A stretch of DNA of 10,603 nucleotides from Streptosporangiaceae bacterium (GTDB lineage Bacteria; Actinomycetota; Actinomycetes; Streptosporangiales; Streptosporangiaceae): the NCBI GenBank assembly GCA_030041195.1, contig JASHOI010000409.1, positions 1 through 10,603 of the forward strand, given 5' to 3'. Below are positions 7,572 to 10,603 of this stretch, in pieces. The position numbers were made by a program, and so were the translations under genes. Numbering within the stretch: the first letter of the stretch is position 1; every line of letters begins with the position of its first letter. The notes under the pieces are model-generated. The model did no database searches. It was not told the origin of the DNA and saw nothing but the letters and a program-made list of their open reading frames with translations.

Positions 7572-7581
7572 GGTCTAGACC
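7572..7581. promoter_or_regulatory. Predicted GntR/HutC operator GGTCTAGACC
   Basis: A perfect 10-base palindrome in the divergent control region. Its core GTCTAGAC fits the general GntR-family operator form (GT-N-TA-N-AC), and GGTCTAGACC is the centre of the known DasR site in Streptomyces; DasR belongs to the same HutC subfamily as the regulator at 9371-10186. It lies 24-33 bases before the kinase ATG and partly covers a weak -10-like hexamer TATGGT (7584-7579, minus). Repressor binding there would block the leftward operon. It is 185 bases from the permease start, so control of that side is less certain. Only sequence similarity supports it. Confidence 0.65.
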
Positions 7582-7590
7582 ATAGCGGTC

Positions 7591-7612
7591 ACGGTATGCC
7601 ACCGGGTACCGT
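7591..7612. repeat. Inverted repeat ACGGTA-N10-TACCGT in the divergent control region
   Basis: Perfect 6-base arms at 7591-7596 and 7607-7612, with a spacing of two helical turns between arm starts at most. It sits just right of the GGTCTAGACC palindrome, upstream of the leftward transcript. It could be a second protein-binding site; it does not match the GntR core, so it may bind something else or nothing. Confidence 0.3.
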
Positions 7613-7691
7613 CCCCCATTTCCGGATCTTCCCGCATGTGAAGCCCGCGCTCAAGGGAGCATTCCGATACTGGAGCGAACCCGAAAGAGTA

Positions 7692-7721
7692 TGGACAGTT
7701 TGCCACGCGCACCCGTACGCT
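7692..7721 (+). promoter_or_regulatory. Candidate promoter of the permease-regulator operon
   Basis: TGGACA (7692-7697, five of six to TTGACA) is followed after 18 bases by TACGCT (7716-7721), an actinobacterial-style -10 with matching T, A and final T. Transcription would begin near 7728 and give a leader of about 40 bases before ATG 7767. Prediction by eye only. Confidence 0.35.
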
Positions 7722-7752
7722 ACGCGTCAACCGTGCGGTCCCGTCCCACCGA

Positions 7753-7758
7753 GGGAGG
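7753..7758 (+). promoter_or_regulatory. Strong ribosome binding site of the permease
   Basis: GGGAGG within GAGGGAGG lies 8 bases before ATG 7767. It decides this start against the in-frame upstream ATG at 7596, which would run through the operator region. Confidence 0.8.
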
Positions 7759-7766
7759 CCACCGAC

Positions 7767-9350
7767 ATGAGCAGCGGTGACGTACCAGCAGGCACCCAGG
7801 TTTCCGGCGGGCACGAGCGGGACTCCGCCGATCTCGCACGCTTCGGCTACAAGCAGGAACTCAAGCGCGGCCTCGGGCTGTTCAGCTCGTTCGCGGTCGC
7901 GTTCAGCTACATCTCGCCGTCGACCGGCATCTTCACACTGTTCGCCCTGGGCCTCGTCACGCTCGGTGGCGTGTTCATCTGGACCTGGCCGGTGGTGGCG
8001 CTCGGGCAGTTCATCATCGCGCTGAACTTCGCCGAGGTCTCCAGCCACTATCCGGTCGCGGGGTCGGTCTTCCAGTGGACGAAGTATCTGGCCAACCGGA
8101 GCTACTCCTGGATGACCGGGTGGATCTACCTGTTCGCCGGCATCATCACGGTCGCCGCGGTGGTGGCCACGCTGCCGCTGGCGCTCATCCCGGCGCTGAA
8201 CGGGCTCGGCTGGCACTCCCTGAACGCCGCGAGCCTGCACACCCAGCTCGTCGTCGCGCTGATCACGCTGGTGGTGATCACGATCCTGAACATCTACGGC
8301 GTCAGGCTGGTCGCGCTCATCAACAACACCGGCGTGGTGTTCGAGATCCTCGGCATGTTCGTTTTCGCGCTGATCCTGATGGCGTTCCACAACCACCAGG
8401 GGTTCAAGGTCGTCACCAACAGCGCGGGCTTCCACGTGAACGGGAGCACGTTCCTGGCCGCGATGTTCATGAGCCTGTTCGTGATCTACGGCTTCGACAC
8501 CGCGTCCACCCTGGCCGAGGAGACCCGCGACCCGCGCCGGAACGCCCCCAAGGCGGTGCTCTACTCGGTGATCGGCGCGTTCATCATCGGCGGCGTGTTC
8601 CTGCTCGGCGCGCTGGTCGCCATCCCGAATCTGGGCACCGCGGTGAAGGATGGGTACGGGCCCGCGCAGATCATCGAGGCGAACTTCCCCACCGGATTCG
8701 CGACGCTGTACCTGTTCGTGGTCTCGGCAGCGATCTTCGTCTGCTGCCTGTCGATCCTGGCCGCGACGATCCGGCTCTGCTTCGGCATGGCGCGTGACAA
8801 CCAGTTGCCGTTCTCCAAGCCGCTGGCCAGGGTGTCACCCAGCCTGCACACGCCGGTCTGGACCTGCATCGTGGTCGCGCTGGTCTCCGCCATACCGTTC
8901 ATCAAGTACGCGGGCGTCGGCATCATCGCGATCGCGGCCACCGGGATGATCTACCTGAGCTACTTCCTCGGCAACCTGGTGATCCTGCGGGCGCGCGCCC
9001 GCGGCTGGCCAAAGGCCAGCGCGCCGTTCCGGCTGGGCCGCTGGGGCATGGTCGTGAATATCCTCGGGCTGATCTACGGCGGGGCGATGCTGATCAACTT
9101 CGCTTGGCCGCGGGCGGCCAGCAACCCCAAGCCCAACCAGACCGCCGGGCTGCTCAGCCTTGGCCTCCACTTCCTCAACGACATCCCGATCCTGTGGAGT
9201 GTGGCGATCTTCATCGTGCTGATCGGCGCCATCTACTACCTGGCCGTCGGGCGGTCCAAGGCCTTCGCCCCGGTGACGGCGCCGTCGCCGGACGACGAAC
9301 TGCCGGCCGTGGCCGGCGGCCCTGGCTCCGCGCAGGGGGCCGACGGCTGA
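7767..9350 (+). CDS. APC-superfamily permease, amino acid/choline transporter (ACT) type
   Basis: The product is 527 residues with about twelve hydrophobic segments, the normal layout for the APC superfamily of secondary transporters. FGYKQELKRGLGLFSSFAVA (26-45) and the unwound first-helix region SYISPSTGIFTLFALGL (47-63) are typical of the amino acid/choline (ACT) branch, which includes choline, GABA and related carriers. AEVSSHYPVAGSVFQWTKYL (89-108) and YGFDTASTLAEETRDPRRNAP (241-261), with the conserved EE and following Pro, are further family blocks. It should import a small amine or amino acid across the plasma membrane, probably proton- or ion-coupled. The soluble tail (about 498-527) is acidic and Ala/Gly/Pro-rich. 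The start at 7767 follows a strong GGGAGG. It is followed 20 bases later by the GntR gene, and is divergent from the kinase-dehydrogenase operon, which makes it the likely importer for that pathway. Confidence 0.9.
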   Translation: MSSGDVPAGTQVSGGHERDSADLARFGYKQELKRGLGLFSSFAVAFSYISPSTGIFTLFALGLVTLGGVFIWTWPVVALGQFIIALNFAEVSSHYPVAGSVFQWTKYLANRSYSWMTGWIYLFAGIITVAAVVATLPLALIPALNGLGWHSLNAASLHTQLVVALITLVVITILNIYGVRLVALINNTGVVFEILGMFVFALILMAFHNHQGFKVVTNSAGFHVNGSTFLAAMFMSLFVIYGFDTASTLAEETRDPRRNAPKAVLYSVIGAFIIGGVFLLGALVAIPNLGTAVKDGYGPAQIIEANFPTGFATLYLFVVSAAIFVCCLSILAATIRLCFGMARDNQLPFSKPLARVSPSLHTPVWTCIVVALVSAIPFIKYAGVGIIAIAATGMIYLSYFLGNLVILRARARGWPKASAPFRLGRWGMVVNILGLIYGGAMLINFAWPRAASNPKPNQTAGLLSLGLHFLNDIPILWSVAIFIVLIGAIYYLAVGRSKAFAPVTAPSPDDELPAVAGGPGSAQGADG

Positions 9351-9370
9351 CCACACGGCTGGTGCCGGCC

Positions 9371-10186
9371 ATGTCGCCACCGCCGGGATCCGCGGGCCGC
9401 GGCGACAAGATCGCGCTGCGAACCAGCGCCAGGCAGCCGCCGGAGATTGTGCGCGGACCCGGGACGACCGTGCACGGGCAGATCGAGGACTGGCTGGCCG
9501 GCGAGATCGCGGTCGGCGCGCTGGTACCCGGCGACCGGCTGCCGACCGAGCACGACCTGGCGGCCTGGTTCGGGGTCAGCCGCATGACGCTGCGCCACGC
9601 GCTCGCAGAGCTGGCCAGGCGCGGGCTGGTGACCCGCGCGGTGGGGCGGCACGGCGGCACGTTCGTTGCCGCCCCAAAGCTGGAGCAGGACCTGACCACC
9701 CTGGCCGGTTTCTCCGAGCAGCTGCGCCGTCACGGCATGGTTGCCGGGGCCCGGGTGCTGAACGCGAGCCAGCGCCCGGCCGGCCCGGCGGCCGGGGCCG
9801 CGCTCCGGATCGCCGAATCGGACCCGGTGTACGAGGTCAGGCGGATCCGGCTGGCCGACGGCCGGCCGATCGTGCTGGAACGCTCGCTGTTCCCCGCCGC
9901 CAGGTTCCCCGGCATGCTGGACTGCCGGCTGGACGGCTCGCTCTACGAGCTGCTCGAGGTCAGGTACGGGCTGCGGCCCTACCGTGCCAGGGAGAGCCTG
10001 GAGCCGGTCACCGCCGGGGTGCGCGAGGCCGAGGCGCTCGAGGTCGCCGAGGGGGCTCCGCTGATGCTGGTCGAGCGGACCGCCTACGCCCGGTCGGGCG
10101 AGCCGCTCGAGTTCGCCCGCGACCTGTTCCGCGGCGACCGCACCCGGGTCGTGGTCTGGACGTCCGAGCTCGCCGGCGACATCTAG
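9371..10186 (+). CDS. GntR-family transcriptional regulator, HutC subfamily (UTRA domain)
   Basis: From ATG 9371 the product is 271 residues. A winged helix-turn-helix spans about 34-100: VHGQIEDWLAGEIAVGALVP, then GDRLPTEHDLAAWFGVSRMTLRHALAELARRGLVTR, the standard GntR signature, ending with the wing GRHGGTFVA. A UTRA ligand-binding domain follows (about 112-262), with DPVYEVRRIRLADGRPIVLERSLFP and the closing YARSGEPLEFARDLFRGDR that define the HutC branch. These proteins are usually repressors released by a pathway substrate or intermediate. It begins 20 bases after the permease stop and is probably co-transcribed with it. GTG 9362 is an alternative start; neither has a strong ribosome binding site, in keeping with translational coupling. 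The frame is open much further upstream (to 9104) but overlaps the permease there, so that extension is not real. The likely target is GGTCTAGACC at 7572-7581. Confidence 0.92.
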   Translation: MSPPPGSAGRGDKIALRTSARQPPEIVRGPGTTVHGQIEDWLAGEIAVGALVPGDRLPTEHDLAAWFGVSRMTLRHALAELARRGLVTRAVGRHGGTFVAAPKLEQDLTTLAGFSEQLRRHGMVAGARVLNASQRPAGPAAGAALRIAESDPVYEVRRIRLADGRPIVLERSLFPAARFPGMLDCRLDGSLYELLEVRYGLRPYRARESLEPVTAGVREAEALEVAEGAPLMLVERTAYARSGEPLEFARDLFRGDRTRVVVWTSELAGDI

Positions 10187-10265
10187 CCACAACGCCGGCC
10201 CGCCGAGTGCCGGATGATTCCCGTGGTGCGGATGGTGCGCCAAGCACCGCCGACGATCTTCATGA

Positions 10266-10305
10266 ATGTACCGAAAGGCCTGTTCTAGCAGGCCTATCGG
10301 TACAT
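10266..10305. terminator. Long hairpin downstream of the GntR gene (possible terminator)
   Basis: ATGTACCGAAAGGCCTG (10266-10282) pairs with CAGGCCTATCGGTACAT (10289-10305) over 17 positions with a single mismatch, around the loop TTCTAG. After one unpaired position the stem resumes for three more pairs (10262-10264 with 10307-10309). It begins 79 bases after the regulator stop, where a terminator for the permease-regulator operon would be expected. There is no T-run after it, which is common in actinomycetes but leaves other readings open: a transposon-derived palindrome or a protein-binding site. Confidence 0.6.
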
Positions 10306-10416
10306 CCATCGACCGCGGAGGCGACCGGGGAGGGCGCGGGTGTGACCCTCGGGACGGCTGAGGTAGGCGGCTGGGGTCGCGGGCCGTCGCCGGTTGTCAT
10401 CCATGCCCAGGCGCTG

Positions 10417-10446
10417 TTAAAGGAACATGAATTTTCGAGATATAAC
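10417..10446 (+). promoter_or_regulatory. Possible promoter in an AT-rich patch
   Basis: TATAAC (10441-10446) is five of six to the -10 consensus. It is preceded at 18 bases by the weak -35-like TTAAAG (10417-10422), in the only AT-rich patch of this end of the window. It would fire rightward into the tandem repeat array and beyond the window. Evidence is base composition and the hexamers alone. Confidence 0.25.
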
Positions 10447-10489
10447 TTGACGCCACCCGCAGACGCGATACATCGTATGTGTCAGCACT

Positions 10490-10603
10490 AGCCCGGCGGG
10501 AGCCGGGGTGACGTGCACGCCAGCCCGGCCGGGAGCCGCGGTTATGTGCACGCCAGCCCGGCCAAGAGCCGCGGTGACGTGCACGCCAGCCCGGCGGGAG
10601 CCG
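10490..10603. repeat. Tandem array of 32-33-base GC-rich units running off the window
   Basis: Three full units and a partial fourth: 10490-10521 (32 bases), 10522-10554 (33), 10555-10587 (33) and 10588 to the window end (16). Each begins AGCCCGGC, has (C)GGGAGCCG or CAAGAGCCG next, and ends with GTGACGTGCACGCC, or TTATGTGCACGCC in the second. Units contain internal palindromes: CCCGGCCGGG in unit two and CGTGCACG in units one and three. Units abut with no spacers, so it is a minisatellite-like tandem repeat, not a CRISPR array. Unit lengths that are mostly multiples of three leave open a coding repeat on either strand beyond the window, but the 32-base unit would shift the frame. Confidence 0.85.

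Larger units (their letters stand above)
10187..10489. other. Gene-free interval after the GntR gene
   Basis: About 300 bases with no convincing gene. It contains the long hairpin at 10266-10305, a GC-rich middle part, and an AT-richer patch at about 10415-10475. A 94-codon plus-strand frame (10207-10491) runs through the hairpin but has no ribosome binding site. It uses codons rare in this window (TTA, TTT, AGA, ATA), so I do not call it a gene. Confidence 0.55.

Noticed and set aside
7596..7766. Upstream start of the permease at ATG 7596
   Set aside because: It would place the control region inside the gene and ignore the strong GGGAGG 8 bases before ATG 7767.
9236..10309. Minus-strand open frame opposite the GntR gene
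   Set aside because: The plus strand encodes a textbook GntR/UTRA protein; the antisense translation has no domain and begins inside the hairpin region.
10207..10491. Possible 94-residue protein after the GntR gene
   Set aside because: It crosses the hairpin, lacks a ribosome binding site and uses TTA, TTT, AGA and ATA codons atypical for the window. A decayed gene remnant cannot be excluded, as the last 30 residues look protein-like.
10490..10603. CRISPR-like repeat array
   Set aside because: Units are contiguous with no variable spacers, and no cas gene is present; it is a simple tandem repeat.

Overview
The window comes from a high-GC actinomycete. The evidence is GC-rich DNA throughout, strong G/C bias at third codon positions, several GTG starts, GGAGG-type ribosome binding sites and typical actinobacterial families (LtrA membrane protein, HutC/DasR-type GntR regulator, GT87-like membrane protein). 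I cannot name the genus from the sequence. No rRNA, tRNA, transposase, phage gene or CRISPR array was recognised.

Left part (1-4101): a small single-span membrane protein with a coiled-coil tail (10-318, possibly continuing left of the window) faces an LtrA-family integral membrane protein (326-1525, minus) across a 7-base gap. A gene-free divergent interval follows (1526-1849). Next come a multi-span GT87/GT-C-like membrane protein whose tail carries a short tandem repeat (1850-3289), a 227-base spacer with an inverted repeat, and a RimJ/RimL-type GNAT acetyltransferase (3517-4101).

Central part (4095-10186): this is the most coherent unit. Two operons diverge from about 7549-7766. Leftward are a choline/ethanolamine-kinase-like phosphotransferase (6550-7548) and, overlapping it by 8 bases, a dimethylglycine/sarcosine-dehydrogenase-like flavoprotein with a C-terminal GcvT (tetrahydrofolate) half (4095-6557). 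Rightward are an APC permease of the amino acid/choline type (7767-9350) and, 20 bases after it, a GntR/HutC regulator with a UTRA ligand domain (9371-10186). The shared control region contains the perfect palindrome GGTCTAGACC (7572-7581). This is the core of operators bound by GntR/HutC regulators such as DasR, so a self-contained, ligand-responsive uptake and catabolism locus for a methylated amine or amino alcohol is the best reading. The exact substrate is not readable from sequence.

Right part (10187-10603): no convincing gene. It holds a long near-perfect hairpin (10266-10305), an AT-richer patch with a possible promoter (about 10415-10475), and a tandem array of 32-33-base units (10490 to the window end) that continues out of the window.
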